From positions 1 through 29,332 of the forward strand of contig JAEDGE010000004.1 of the NCBI GenBank assembly GCA_016297675.1: a stretch of DNA of 29,332 nt, in the 5' to 3' direction. Within the stretch, counting starts at the first letter, position 1. Every line of letters starts with the position of its first letter. Both the position numbers and the translations under genes were made by a program. Source of the DNA: Oscillospiraceae bacterium. Lineage in GTDB: Bacteria; Bacillota; Clostridia; Oscillospirales; Ruminococcaceae. Shown here piece after piece: positions 8,179 through 16,397 of the stretch. The notes beneath the pieces were generated by a model. That model saw only the letters and a list, made by a program, of their open reading frames with translations, was not told the DNA's origin and did no database searches.

Positions 8179-10629
8179 ATGAATCAAACAGAAATCGCAC
8201 CGAATCGGATGCCAATGGTTGCAATGCGTGGAGTTGTGATATTTCCCAAAATGGTAATGCACTTCGATGTAGCAAGAGAAGCCTCTATTCACGCAGTCAA
8301 TGCAGCTTATGCCGCAGATCATCAGTTGTTTCTGGTTGCACAGCGGGAGATCTTTACAGAAGAACCGAATGAAAAAGATTTGTATGAATTTGGTGTTATT
8401 GCAGAAGTACGCCAGGTATTAAAAACACCAGATGGCGTGATGCGGGTGCTGGTGGAAGGTGTCAAAAAAGCACGTCTCTGTGCGGTACAAAAACAAGATA
8501 CATTCTTGACAGCGGAAGTCAAACCAGTCCCATACAAAAGTCGTGCCAAAATTGATGATGCGGAACTGGCAGCTATGATGCGTTCTCTTCGAGAACTATT
8601 TGACCAGTACTGCGACTTTTTCCCGAGAATGCCGAAGGAACTGGTCGTTTCTGTGCTCTGCCAGTATGATCCATATGAATTGTTTAACAATATCATCTTT
8701 AATATCAATCTGGACTATCGGCAGAAGCAGGAACTATTGGAGGAGAATCATATTCTCAAGCGTCTGGGAATGCTTTATGCGATGTTGCAGAGAGAGATTG
8801 AAATTTTAAATCTGGAGCGGGAAATACAGGAAAAAACAAAGGAAAGTATGGATCGTTCCCAGAGAGAATTTTATCTGCGAGAACAAATGCATATCATTGA
8901 GGAACAGCTTGGAGAAGCAGAGGATGAGCAGGAAGACGCACTAGAATATATCACAAAAATTAAAGATCTGAAACTGGAAGCATCTACTGAAGAGAAACTG
9001 ATAAAGGAAGCAGAACGGCTTGGTAAGCTGCCGCCGGCAACACAGGAATCCTTTGTCATTCGCAATTATCTGGATACCGTTTTGGATTTGCCGTGGAACA
9101 CGGAGACAAAGGCAAAAATCAATCTGGAGAAAGCAAGAGCGGTATTGGATAAAGACCATTATGGCATGAAAAAAGTAAAGGAACGGGTGCTGGAGAGCAT
9201 TGCCATTCATGCAATGCTGCCGGATGTCACTGGGCAGATTCTCTGTCTTGTTGGACCGCCCGGTGTCGGGAAGACTTCTATTGGAAAGTCGATTGCCAAG
9301 GCACTCGGCAGAAACTACGAACGTGTTTCGCTGGGTGGTGTGAGAGATGAATCCGACATTCGTGGTCATCGAAAGACTTATGTTGGTGCGATGCCTGGAC
9401 GGATTATGGATGCGATGACAAGAGCAAAGTCCAAAAATCCATTGATTTTACTGGACGAAATTGATAAGATGAGCAATGATTTCCGGGGCGATCCGTCAGC
9501 TGCTATGCTGGAAGTATTGGACAGCGAACAAAATAAAGCTTTTCGGGATCACTATATTGAAGTGCCGTTTGACCTCAGCAAAACTTTGTTCATCGCCACA
9601 GCGAACACATTGGATACGATTCCAACTCCATTATTGGATCGGATGGAAGTCATTGAACTGGGAAGCTATAATCGGGAAGAAAAATTCCAGATTGCCAAGT
9701 GCCACCTGCTCAGCAAGCAGATGAAAAAACATGGCTTGAAGGGAACGCAGTTCAAGATACAGGATGCCGTTCTGTACGCATTGATTGATGACTATACCAG
9801 AGAAGCCGGTGTGCGAGAGCTGGAGCGGATGATTGCTGCACTCTGCCGAAAAGCAGTCAAAGAAATTGTGGCTGGAAACTGCAAGCGTGTGACTGTGACA
9901 GCGGACAACCTTGTTACTTATCTGGGACATAAAAAATATCTGCCAGATGAGCAAAGCCAGCAGGATACGGTTGGCGTGGTAAATGGTCTGGCATGGACTT
10001 CTGTCGGCGGGGTTCTGATGCCATTGGAAACACTGGTATTGGATGGAAAAGGAATGATCGAACTGACGGGTTCTCTCGGAGATGTCATGAAAGAAAGTGC
10101 AAGAATTGCTGTCAGCTATGTGCGGAGCATTGCAAAGCAGTATCGGATTCCAGAGGATTTCTATCTGAAAAATGATCTGCATATCCATGCACCGGAGGGT
10201 GCCGTTCCTAAGGATGGACCGTCTGCCGGCGTTACAATGGTGACAGCAATTGTTTCCGCCCTGTCCGGCATTCCTGTTCGGCATGATGTTGCGATGACTG
10301 GAGAAATCACACTACACGGTAAGGTACTGCCAATCGGCGGTTTACCAGAGAAGGCAATGGCAGCCTATAAAGCTGGGTTAAAAACCGTCATCATTCCAAA
10401 ACGAAACGAACCGGATTTGGAGGATGTAGACGAAACAGTGAGAAACGGCATTCAGTTTGTGACAGCAGAAACACTGGAAACAGTATTGAAAACCGCATTG
10501 GTTTCTGTACCGGAACCAATACCGTTAGGAACGGAAGAACAACCGGAAATACAGGTGGAACAGCCACCGTTTCTGCATGGTACGACAGACAGCATTTCAC
10601 CGGAATCGAAAACATTGATTCCGGTTTGA
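8179..10629 (+). CDS. lon: ATP-dependent protease LonA
   Basis: This 816-residue cytosolic AAA+ protease degrades misfolded and selected regulatory proteins. It has an N-terminal substrate-binding domain (about 10-205), a helical coiled-coil linker, an AAA+ module with Walker A GPPGVGKT (359-366) and Walker B LLDEID (D426, E427), and a C-terminal Ser-Lys protease domain. The catalytic dyad is S682 in KDGPSAG and K725 in GLPEKAMAA, 43 residues apart as in Escherichia coli Lon. The protein has a Pro/Glu-rich tail of roughly 40 residues beyond the protease fold, making it longer than the 774-residue Bacillus LonA. The ATG at 8179 is preceded by AAAGGGG at a rather long spacing of about 13 bases. 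It has its own promoter and a structured leader. The stop lies 20 bases before the ysxC start, as in the conserved lon-ysxC pair. Confidence 0.97.
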   Translation: MNQTEIAPNRMPMVAMRGVVIFPKMVMHFDVAREASIHAVNAAYAADHQLFLVAQREIFTEEPNEKDLYEFGVIAEVRQVLKTPDGVMRVLVEGVKKARLCAVQKQDTFLTAEVKPVPYKSRAKIDDAELAAMMRSLRELFDQYCDFFPRMPKELVVSVLCQYDPYELFNNIIFNINLDYRQKQELLEENHILKRLGMLYAMLQREIEILNLEREIQEKTKESMDRSQREFYLREQMHIIEEQLGEAEDEQEDALEYITKIKDLKLEASTEEKLIKEAERLGKLPPATQESFVIRNYLDTVLDLPWNTETKAKINLEKARAVLDKDHYGMKKVKERVLESIAIHAMLPDVTGQILCLVGPPGVGKTSIGKSIAKALGRNYERVSLGGVRDESDIRGHRKTYVGAMPGRIMDAMTRAKSKNPLILLDEIDKMSNDFRGDPSAAMLEVLDSEQNKAFRDHYIEVPFDLSKTLFIATANTLDTIPTPLLDRMEVIELGSYNREEKFQIAKCHLLSKQMKKHGLKGTQFKIQDAVLYALIDDYTREAGVRELERMIAALCRKAVKEIVAGNCKRVTVTADNLVTYLGHKKYLPDEQSQQDTVGVVNGLAWTSVGGVLMPLETLVLDGKGMIELTGSLGDVMKESARIAVSYVRSIAKQYRIPEDFYLKNDLHIHAPEGAVPKDGPSAGVTMVTAIVSALSGIPVRHDVAMTGEITLHGKVLPIGGLPEKAMAAYKAGLKTVIIPKRNEPDLEDVDETVRNGIQFVTAETLETVLKTALVSVPEPIPLGTEEQPEIQVEQPPFLHGTTDSISPESKTLIPV

Positions 10630-10649
10630 CGGAAAGAAACGGAGGATTC

Positions 10650-11246
10650 ATGAATTTTCAACAGGCAACGTTTCAGGCATCCTATGGTACTTTTTCGCAG
10701 CTGCCGCCCTGTACTGGCATGGAGATTGCGTTTGCAGGGCGTTCCAATGTTGGAAAATCCACATTGTTGAATAAAATTTTTAACCGTAAGGCACTGGCGA
10801 GAGTCAGTGCCGTTCCGGGGAAAACCGCCACCATCAATTTTTACCGGATTGCTCCTATAACATTTGTAGACTTGCCCGGATACGGGTATGCAAAAGTGGC
10901 AAAGACGGAAAAACGCCGATGGGCAGAACTGATAGACGGCTATCTGGAATCAGATCGGGACATTCGGTTGATTTTTCTGCTGCTGGATATGCGGCATGCT
11001 CCGTCGAAAGATGATTTGCAGATGATTGATTATCTGGTTGCACAGGAAATGCCATTTGTAATTGTTTTGACAAAAGCAGATAAATTAAACCAATCCCAGC
11101 GAAAAGCCAGAATGGAAGCTTTTGCAGAAGAAATTCCCTATTTTGACGAGATTCATGTTATTCCATTTTCTGCGATGACAAGAGAAGGCGTAGAGACGGT
11201 ACGAGAAGTGATTACAGAACTGGCAGAGGCAGAAAAAATGGAGTAA
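10650..11246 (+). CDS. ysxC: Ribosome biogenesis GTPase YsxC/EngB
   Basis: This small TRAFAC-class GTPase is required for 50S ribosomal subunit assembly. Motifs are G1 GRSNVGKS (30-37), the G2 threonine in PGKTATIN, G3 DLPGYG (74-79), G4 TKAD and the G5 serine-alanine in PFSAMT. The predicted length is 198 residues, normal for the family. The start was placed at the ATG at 10650 because GGAGG lies 4 bases before it and the family homology begins there. A longer frame from a TTG at 10626 would overlap the lon stop and place the ribosome site inside the gene. It is probably co-transcribed with lon. Confidence 0.95.
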   Translation: MNFQQATFQASYGTFSQLPPCTGMEIAFAGRSNVGKSTLLNKIFNRKALARVSAVPGKTATINFYRIAPITFVDLPGYGYAKVAKTEKRRWAELIDGYLESDRDIRLIFLLLDMRHAPSKDDLQMIDYLVAQEMPFVIVLTKADKLNQSQRKARMEAFAEEIPYFDEIHVIPFSAMTREGVETVREVITELAEAEKME

Positions 11247-11311
11247 CAGCCCATGGATTGTGACGGATGCACATTGCAGATACAAAAACAGTAGATGTGC
11301 GTACATAGAAA

Positions 11312-11326
11312 CTGCAAAATTTGCAG
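11312..11326 (+). repeat. Short palindrome beside the lysA ribosome site
   Basis: CTGCAAA and TTTGCAG are symmetric around a single A and lie immediately upstream of, and partly over, the AGGAAAGG ribosome site of lysA. As RNA it has almost no loop, so a DNA-binding site is more plausible than a hairpin, but chance is possible at this length. Confidence 0.3.
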
Positions 11327-11342
11327 GAAAGGAAGTAAAAAT

Positions 11343-12644
11343 ATGTTTGTATCAGAGGATTTGCAGGTAAACGAGCAGGGACATTTGACCATTGGCGGTG
11401 TGGATACGGTATCTCTTGCGAAGCAATACGGTACACCGCTGTATGTGATGGATGAGGATTTGATTCGCAAGCATTGCCGTGCATTTCAACAGAGCATCGA
11501 TCGCTTTTATCAGGGAAAAGGGCTAGTTTGTTATGCCAGCAAGGCGTTTTCCTGTAAGGCAATTTACCGGGTTATGCAGCAGGAAGGAATGGGAATTGAT
11601 GTAGTTTCCGGCGGCGAATTGTACACTGCAATGCAAACTGGATTTGACAGCAGTAAAATTTGTTTTCATGGCAATAATAAAACAACAGAAGAACTGCAAA
11701 TGGCACTGGATTATCAGGTAGGTCGTATCATTGTCGATAATATTTATGAGTTGCATCAGCTGGAGCAGATGTGTCAGGAGCAGGGAAAGACGGCACGGAT
11801 TATGTTCCGGATTAAACCGGGCGTAGACGCACACACCCATAATTTTATTCGCACTGGACAGATTGACAGCAAGTTTGGCTTTGCACTGGAAACTGGGGAA
11901 GCCATGGAAGCGGTCAAGGAAGCATTACAGTGCAAGAATCTGCACCTGTGTGGGCTGCATTGTCATATTGGCTCTCAGATTCTGGATACCAATGGATTTG
12001 AGGCGGCAGCAGAAGTGATGATGCAGTTTATTGCCACGATTCAAAAAGAACTGCATGTAACCATAGAAGAATTGAATCTGGGCGGTGGTTTTGGCATTTG
12101 CTATACTGAGCAAGATGACCCGATTCCATATGAACAGTATATGGAAGCCGTTTCTAAGGTAATTCACCGCTGCAGTGAAGAATATCAAATTCCGCAGCCC
12201 TTTATTCTGATTGAGCCAGGACGTTCTATTGTTGCACCGGCTGGTATTACCCTGTATACGGTCGGCGGCAAAAAAGTCATTCCGAATATTCGTACCTATG
12301 TTTCCATTGATGGTGGCATGTGTGACAATCCTCGTTATATTCTGTATCAGTCTGCCTATGATGCATTGGTTGCAAACAAAGCAGACCAGCCAAAAGATAC
12401 CAAAGTAACGATTGCCGGCAAGTGCTGCGAAAGTGGGGATTTGATTGGAGAAGAAATGCCATTGCAAGCTTGTGAACCGGGCGATATCATTGCCGTTTGT
12501 GCAACGGGGGCTTATAACTACTCTATGGCATCCAATTATAATCGTTTGCAAAAACCAGCAGTTGTATTTGTCAAGGATGGCACTTCTCGGATTGTTGTAA
12601 AACGGGAAACGCTGGAAGATCTGGTGCGGAACGATTGTGAGTAA
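11343..12644 (+). CDS. lysA: Diaminopimelate decarboxylase
   Basis: This PLP-dependent fold-III decarboxylase converts meso-diaminopimelate to L-lysine, the last step of lysine synthesis. The PLP-binding lysine is K67 in YASKAF. Other family motifs are HCHIGSQI, the glycine-rich phosphate-binding GGGFG, EPGRS, the CESGD motif with C362, and GAYNYSMASNYN near the C terminus. The ATG at 11343 gives 433 residues and is preceded by AGGAAAGGAAG. An upstream in-frame ATG at 11295 would add 16 residues that have no ribosome site and look unlike the family. The gene follows ysxC by 96 bases with no clear promoter between them. Confusion with ornithine or other fold-III decarboxylases is possible but less likely given the CESGD and HIGSQ signatures. 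Confidence 0.94.
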   Translation: MFVSEDLQVNEQGHLTIGGVDTVSLAKQYGTPLYVMDEDLIRKHCRAFQQSIDRFYQGKGLVCYASKAFSCKAIYRVMQQEGMGIDVVSGGELYTAMQTGFDSSKICFHGNNKTTEELQMALDYQVGRIIVDNIYELHQLEQMCQEQGKTARIMFRIKPGVDAHTHNFIRTGQIDSKFGFALETGEAMEAVKEALQCKNLHLCGLHCHIGSQILDTNGFEAAAEVMMQFIATIQKELHVTIEELNLGGGFGICYTEQDDPIPYEQYMEAVSKVIHRCSEEYQIPQPFILIEPGRSIVAPAGITLYTVGGKKVIPNIRTYVSIDGGMCDNPRYILYQSAYDALVANKADQPKDTKVTIAGKCCESGDLIGEEMPLQACEPGDIIAVCATGAYNYSMASNYNRLQKPAVVFVKDGTSRIVVKRETLEDLVRNDCE

Positions 12645-12678
12645 TTGCTGCGGATAAACAGAAAGGACATGGACTTGT

Positions 12679-12981
12679 ATGAAGGATGCACAACAGGAAG
12701 AGGATTTGCAGGCACTGGCGAAAGCATTTTTGCTTCTGCAAACGGAAGCGGAGTGCATTTCATTTTTAAAGGATGTCTGTACTTATCAGGAACTGCGTGC
12801 CCTGTCGCAGCGGCTACACGTTGCAAAACTGCTGCGGCAACAGCATGTATTTCATGAGATCGTGCAGGAAACAGGTGCCAGTACTGCAACCATCAGCCGT
12901 GTCAACCGTACCTTGCGGGACAGCACGGGTGGTTATCAAGTGGTATTAGACCGTCTTGATGCAAAGACAGAAACAACATAA
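12679..12981 (+). CDS. YerC/YecD-family TrpR-like DNA-binding protein
   Basis: This 100-residue helical protein resembles the YerC/YecD family, whose fold is that of the Trp repressor. The conserved features are the N-terminal helical bundle with FLKDVCTYQELRALSQR, and the helix-turn-helix IVQETGASTATISRVNR at about 61-77. Function is not established for most members. The fold implies sequence-specific DNA binding, and no ligand can be inferred. A GAAAGGA ribosome site precedes the ATG at about 11 bases. It is the last gene of the housekeeping block, 34 bases after lysA and followed by a strong terminator, which suggests co-transcription with lysA. Confidence 0.85.
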   Translation: MKDAQQEEDLQALAKAFLLLQTEAECISFLKDVCTYQELRALSQRLHVAKLLRQQHVFHEIVQETGASTATISRVNRTLRDSTGGYQVVLDRLDAKTETT

Positions 12982-13001
12982 AAGAGAGTATCATACACAT
13001 A

Positions 13002-13045
13002 AAATCTCCCGTTTATTTCGATTGGAATAAACGGGAGATTTTTTT
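13002..13045 (+). terminator. Intrinsic terminator after the yerC-like gene
   Basis: The arms at 13002-13017 and 13026-13041 are exact complements of 16 bases (core CTCCCGTTTATT), with an 8-base loop, followed directly by a run of seven T. This ends the lysA transcript. On the other strand the stem is followed by only four T, so it may weakly terminate the convergent AraC gene. Confidence 0.92.
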
Positions 13046-13095
13046 GCAAACGATATAATAGGAATAAATATTATTTTTATAATATAATAAATGAA

Positions 13096-13998
13096 TTATT
13101 CCTGTTGCTGTATTTGGGTTGTTGGGGGATAATCAGGTTGTTCCGATACCAACATTTGATTTTGATTTCTCCATACCCTTGGCGGAATGCCGTAAATATT
13201 TTTAAACGCTCTGGAAAAATGCAGCGGATTGGCATAGCCGACTGCGTTACTAATATCACTGATGGAAAGTCTGGTGAGTTTTAAAAGCTCTGCGGCTTTC
13301 AGCATACGATAGTTTAACAAAAATTCCTGCGGCGATTTTCCAATTGCACGCTTGAAGATCTTACCGAAATAGGTACGATTTAGTCCGCAGACATCTGCAA
13401 TATCCTCTACAGAAATATCATTCTGAAAGTTGTGTTCAATAAAAATCAGTGCTTCATGGATATAGAAATCTCGCAAACTGCTGCCACTGTTGGAAAATGC
13501 CATATTTGCAGTAGAACGGGCGAGATAATCCAGAAACAGATAGAGATGCCCAATCAGATGAATGGGAGAAGAATTACTATTTTTGATGATATACATCATT
13601 TCATTCATCATATCTTCCCGTAGGCTTTTTGATTTTGCATGATAAATGGGATTTTTAATGGTAATGCCAGCCGCCTCTAAAATGGATTTTACACGCAATC
13701 CGTCAAATTCAATCCAGACATATTCCCATGGCAGACTTTCATCCGCGATATACGTTGTAATCTGGTTTGGGAAAATCATAAATCCCTGCATACTCTTAAT
13801 AGAAAAAGTTTTTGTATCTCCATTTTTATCTGTTGCCATAAGCGTGCCGGTACCAGAAATCACATAATGAAATAAATAATGATTACGAGCTGCCGGTCCA
13901 AAGGAATGAGAAGGCTTGCATTGCTCCCATCCAAACTGGAACAAACCTAAATCCACAAAATTTTCATTTGGGAAGACAGAGAAAATAAGGTCTTTCAT
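13096..13998 (-). CDS. AraC-family regulator of the sugar operon (MsmR-like)
   Basis: This 300-residue transcription factor has an N-terminal cupin-like sugar-sensing domain (about 25-165, including HYLFHYVISGTGTL) and a C-terminal AraC double helix-turn-helix (about 185-282). The two recognition regions are VEDIADVCGLNRTYFGKIFKR and ISDISNAVGYANPLHFSRAF, with the family signature following the latter. The start is supported by AAAGGAG upstream on the minus strand. It is transcribed divergently from the binding-protein operon across a 221-base gap. That is the arrangement of msmR relative to msmEFG-gtfA in Streptococcus mutans, so activation of this operon by an alpha-galactoside is the likely role. 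The inducer itself is inferred, not seen. Confidence 0.9.
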   Translation of the reverse strand: MKDLIFSVFPNENFVDLGLFQFGWEQCKPSHSFGPAARNHYLFHYVISGTGTLMATDKNGDTKTFSIKSMQGFMIFPNQITTYIADESLPWEYVWIEFDGLRVKSILEAAGITIKNPIYHAKSKSLREDMMNEMMYIIKNSNSSPIHLIGHLYLFLDYLARSTANMAFSNSGSSLRDFYIHEALIFIEHNFQNDISVEDIADVCGLNRTYFGKIFKRAIGKSPQEFLLNYRMLKAAELLKLTRLSISDISNAVGYANPLHFSRAFKNIYGIPPRVWRNQNQMLVSEQPDYPPTTQIQQQE

Positions 13999-14045
13999 TT
14001 TTGTTCTCCTTTCACAAAAACAGAGCCAAAAAGTTGTATATTTCT

Positions 14046-14074
14046 ATTATAACACACAATATACCAAAATGCAA
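14046..14074 (-). promoter_or_regulatory. Predicted promoter of the AraC-family gene
   Basis: Read on the minus strand, TTGCAT (14074-14069) and a perfect TATAAT (14051-14046) are 17 bases apart. Transcription would start near 14039, about 40 bases before the AraC-family start codon. Confidence 0.7.
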
Positions 14075-14103
14075 GATGAACTTACAATATTTAAATAAAA
14101 ATC

Positions 14104-14134
14104 GCATAATGGTATAAATTCTGTCGTTTTATGC
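14104..14134. promoter_or_regulatory. Inverted repeat upstream of the sugar operon promoter
   Basis: GCATAA (14104-14109) and TTATGC (14129-14134) form an inverted repeat with a 19-base gap, ending three bases before the -35 box at 14137. Half-sites two helical turns apart (25 bases between centres) just upstream of -35 suit an AraC-type activator site. The arms are only 6 bases, so this is tentative. Confidence 0.35.
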
Positions 14135-14136
14135 TA

Positions 14137-14166
14137 TTTACAGCACGCAAATAGGTATGTTATAAT
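14137..14166 (+). promoter_or_regulatory. Predicted promoter of the sugar uptake operon
   Basis: TTTACA (14137-14142) and a perfect TATAAT (14161-14166) are separated by 18 bases. The weaker -35 box and longer spacer fit a promoter needing activation. Transcription should begin near 14173. Confidence 0.7.
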
Positions 14167-14183
14167 AAAGTCACAAAATTGCA

Positions 14184-14193
14184 GTAACGTTAC
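14184..14193. promoter_or_regulatory. Palindrome GTAACGTTAC, possible LacI-type operator
   Basis: This perfect 10-base palindrome with a central CG lies about 17 bases downstream of the -10 box, between the predicted start of transcription and the ribosome site. Central-CG palindromes are typical of LacI/CcpA-family operators, but the flanks do not fit the catabolite response element consensus. No LacI-family gene is in the window. Confidence 0.4.
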
Positions 14194-14219
14194 AAAATGC
14201 AAAAGGAGGAAGGAATACC

Positions 14220-15515
14220 ATGAAAAAAAGAAATGCAATCTGTAGTTTGATTCTGGCAGGCGTTTCTCTTTCCACGCTATTGTTGCAGGGATGCGATTCT
14301 GGCAAGACCAGCGATGGAAAAATTGAGGTGGAGCTGTTGCAGTATAAGCCGGAGGCAGTTGCTGCATTTGAAGCAATAGAGGAACGCTTCAATGCAACAC
14401 ATGATGACATCCATCTCACCATTCAGTCACCGAATGAAGCCGTAACGGTTCTGAAGACTCGTTTGATTCGGGAAGACTATCCAGATATTATCGGCATTGG
14501 CGGTGATATGAACTACTCCAATTTTCTGGATGCCAACTTGTTTATGGATATCTCAGACTTTGAAGGTATTGCAGATGTAAAGTCGGCTTATCTGGATATG
14601 GAGGAGGAACTGGAACTGATTCCAAAGGACGGCGTTTATGCATTGCCGTATGTGGCAAACTGTGCTGGTATCCTTTATAACAAGGATATTTTCCAGGAAC
14701 ATGGTTGGACCATTCCGGAAACATGGAGCGAATTCACCAGTTTGTGCGATGAAATACAGTCTGCGGGTGTACAGCCATTATATTTTGGCTTTAAAGACAC
14801 ATGGACCTGTCTGGCACCGTGGAATGCACTTGCTGTTGGTCTGGCAGCCCCTGATACTTGCAGCGAAGTAAATGCCGGCAATACCACATTTTCTGTTGCT
14901 TACAGGGAAGTTGCCGAAAAGATGAAAACACTGCTGGATTACTGCGAACCCAATCCGTATGCGTATAGCTATAACGATGCTTGTACCGCATTTGCAAGAG
15001 GAGAATCTGCAATGTATGTCATCGGCAGCTATGCGGTTCCGCAGATTCAATCTGTCAATCCAGATATCAATATTGATTCCTTTACATTCCCTGCAAATGA
15101 AAACGAAGAAGACAATGTTCTGAATTCTGGCGTGGACCTGCAATTCTGCGTCATGAAGGAGACCAAGAACAAGGAAGCAGTCTATGAAGTGCTTCGGTTC
15201 TTATATGAAGATGAAACCATTCAGATTTATTTGGATGACCAGAATGCGGTACCATGTAAGGAAGGCGATTTCACATTGCCGTCAATGCTGGATGGCATGC
15301 AGAGTTATATTCAGGAAGATAGAATGTCTGACTTCCATGACCACCACTATCCGAGTGAAATGAGTGTGGATGCACTGATTCAGACTTTCCTGATGGATAA
15401 TGATGCCGATGCAGTCGATACGTTCCTGAACCGGTTTGACAAAGAGTGGGTACGTTATAATCGCGATTTGATTGCAAAGGTCAAGAAGTATGAGGAAGAA
15501 AAGGGGGAACAGTAA
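14220..15515 (+). CDS. msmE: Sugar ABC transporter substrate-binding lipoprotein
   Basis: This 431-residue extracytoplasmic solute-binding protein belongs to the family that includes MsmE and MalE-like proteins (carbohydrate uptake, CUT1). The N terminus is a lipoprotein signal: positive MKKR, a hydrophobic stretch, then the lipobox LLQGC with C25 as the lipidation site. The mature part contains the family's DIIGIGGDMNYSNF and ALPYVANCAGILYNKDIF segments. It is the first gene of the operon, preceded by AGGAGG with about 10 bases of spacing. The stop codon touches the start codon of the next gene. Neighbouring sucrose phosphorylase and alpha-galactosidase suggest raffinose, melibiose, stachyose or related sugars as ligand. 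The substrate is an inference from context. Confidence 0.9.
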   Translation: MKKRNAICSLILAGVSLSTLLLQGCDSGKTSDGKIEVELLQYKPEAVAAFEAIEERFNATHDDIHLTIQSPNEAVTVLKTRLIREDYPDIIGIGGDMNYSNFLDANLFMDISDFEGIADVKSAYLDMEEELELIPKDGVYALPYVANCAGILYNKDIFQEHGWTIPETWSEFTSLCDEIQSAGVQPLYFGFKDTWTCLAPWNALAVGLAAPDTCSEVNAGNTTFSVAYREVAEKMKTLLDYCEPNPYAYSYNDACTAFARGESAMYVIGSYAVPQIQSVNPDINIDSFTFPANENEEDNVLNSGVDLQFCVMKETKNKEAVYEVLRFLYEDETIQIYLDDQNAVPCKEGDFTLPSMLDGMQSYIQEDRMSDFHDHHYPSEMSVDALIQTFLMDNDADAVDTFLNRFDKEWVRYNRDLIAKVKKYEEEKGEQ

Positions 15516-16397
15516 ATGAAAACGAGAAAAGCCACATCAAGCAAGGATAGAACATTTCTTGCCATTATCATTCCCATTGTGATTTTATTCTTTCTGTTTA
15601 ATACACTGCCGTTGATTACGGGTGCATTCTATAGCTTTACCAATTATAAAGGCTATGGCGATTTTGATTTCGTTGGATTCCGGAACTATGTGGATCTCTT
15701 TTCTGACTCCAGAGTGCTGAACTCCTATCTGTTCACCTTTAAATATGCAATTGTAGGTACAATTTTGATCAATGTATTGAGTTTGCTGTTGGCAATGGGG
15801 TTGAACAGCAAGATTCGCTGCAAGAGTTTATTGCGAGGTATGTACTTTGTTCCAAATATTTTGGGCGGATTGATCATCGGTTATATTTTCAGCTTTATTT
15901 TTACCTATATCATTCCAGCTGTTGCAAAAGCTATGCACATTGGATTTTTGGAAAACAGTATTCTGGCAAGTGAAAAATATGCATGGATCGGCGTACTGGT
16001 TGTTGGTGTTTGGCAGGCAGTTGCAATGAATACGATTATTTACATTTCCGGTCTGCAAACCATTCCAACGGATATTTATGAAGCTGGTCAGATCGATGGT
16101 GCGAATCCGTGGCAGAAGTTCTGGAAACTGACGCTGCCGATGCTAATGCCGTTTGTTTCCATTAATCTGGTACTGAGCACGAAGAATATGCTGATGGTAT
16201 TCGATCAGATCATGTCTTTGACAAAGGGCGGTCCGGCACAGAGTACCGAATCTATTTCCTATTTGATTTACAGAAACGGTATGGATGGCGGACAGTTCGG
16301 CTATCAGTGTGCAAACGCTGTCATATTCTTTATTGTAATTGTTGCATTCTCTGTCGTACAACTGAAGATGACAAATAAGAAGGAGGAACAGCTATGA
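15516..16397 (+). CDS. msmF: Sugar ABC transporter permease, MsmF/MalF type
   Basis: This 293-residue inner-membrane permease has about six membrane segments, the first at about 14-36 (LAIIIPIVILFFLFNTLPLI). The cytoplasmic EAA loop that docks the ATPase is visible as YEAGQIDGANPWQKFWKLTL at about 188-207. It belongs to the CUT1 carbohydrate class. The ATG starts immediately after the TAA of the binding-protein gene. The gene ends with a 4-base ATGA overlap with the second permease gene, so the three are tightly coupled. Confidence 0.93.
   Translation: MKTRKATSSKDRTFLAIIIPIVILFFLFNTLPLITGAFYSFTNYKGYGDFDFVGFRNYVDLFSDSRVLNSYLFTFKYAIVGTILINVLSLLLAMGLNSKIRCKSLLRGMYFVPNILGGLIIGYIFSFIFTYIIPAVAKAMHIGFLENSILASEKYAWIGVLVVGVWQAVAMNTIIYISGLQTIPTDIYEAGQIDGANPWQKFWKLTLPMLMPFVSINLVLSTKNMLMVFDQIMSLTKGGPAQSTESISYLIYRNGMDGGQFGYQCANAVIFFIVIVAFSVVQLKMTNKKEEQL

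Noticed and set aside
9631..10284. 217-codon open frame on the minus strand inside lon
   Set aside because: Antisense to the Lon ATPase and protease domains; composition is Cys/His/Gln-rich as expected of a shadow frame.
11925..12758. 277-codon open frame on the minus strand
   Set aside because: Antisense to lysA and the yerC-like gene, with no recognisable domain.
14182..14195. Catabolite response element at the sugar operon start
   Set aside because: Only the central AACGTT agrees; the outer TG and CA positions of the consensus are missing.
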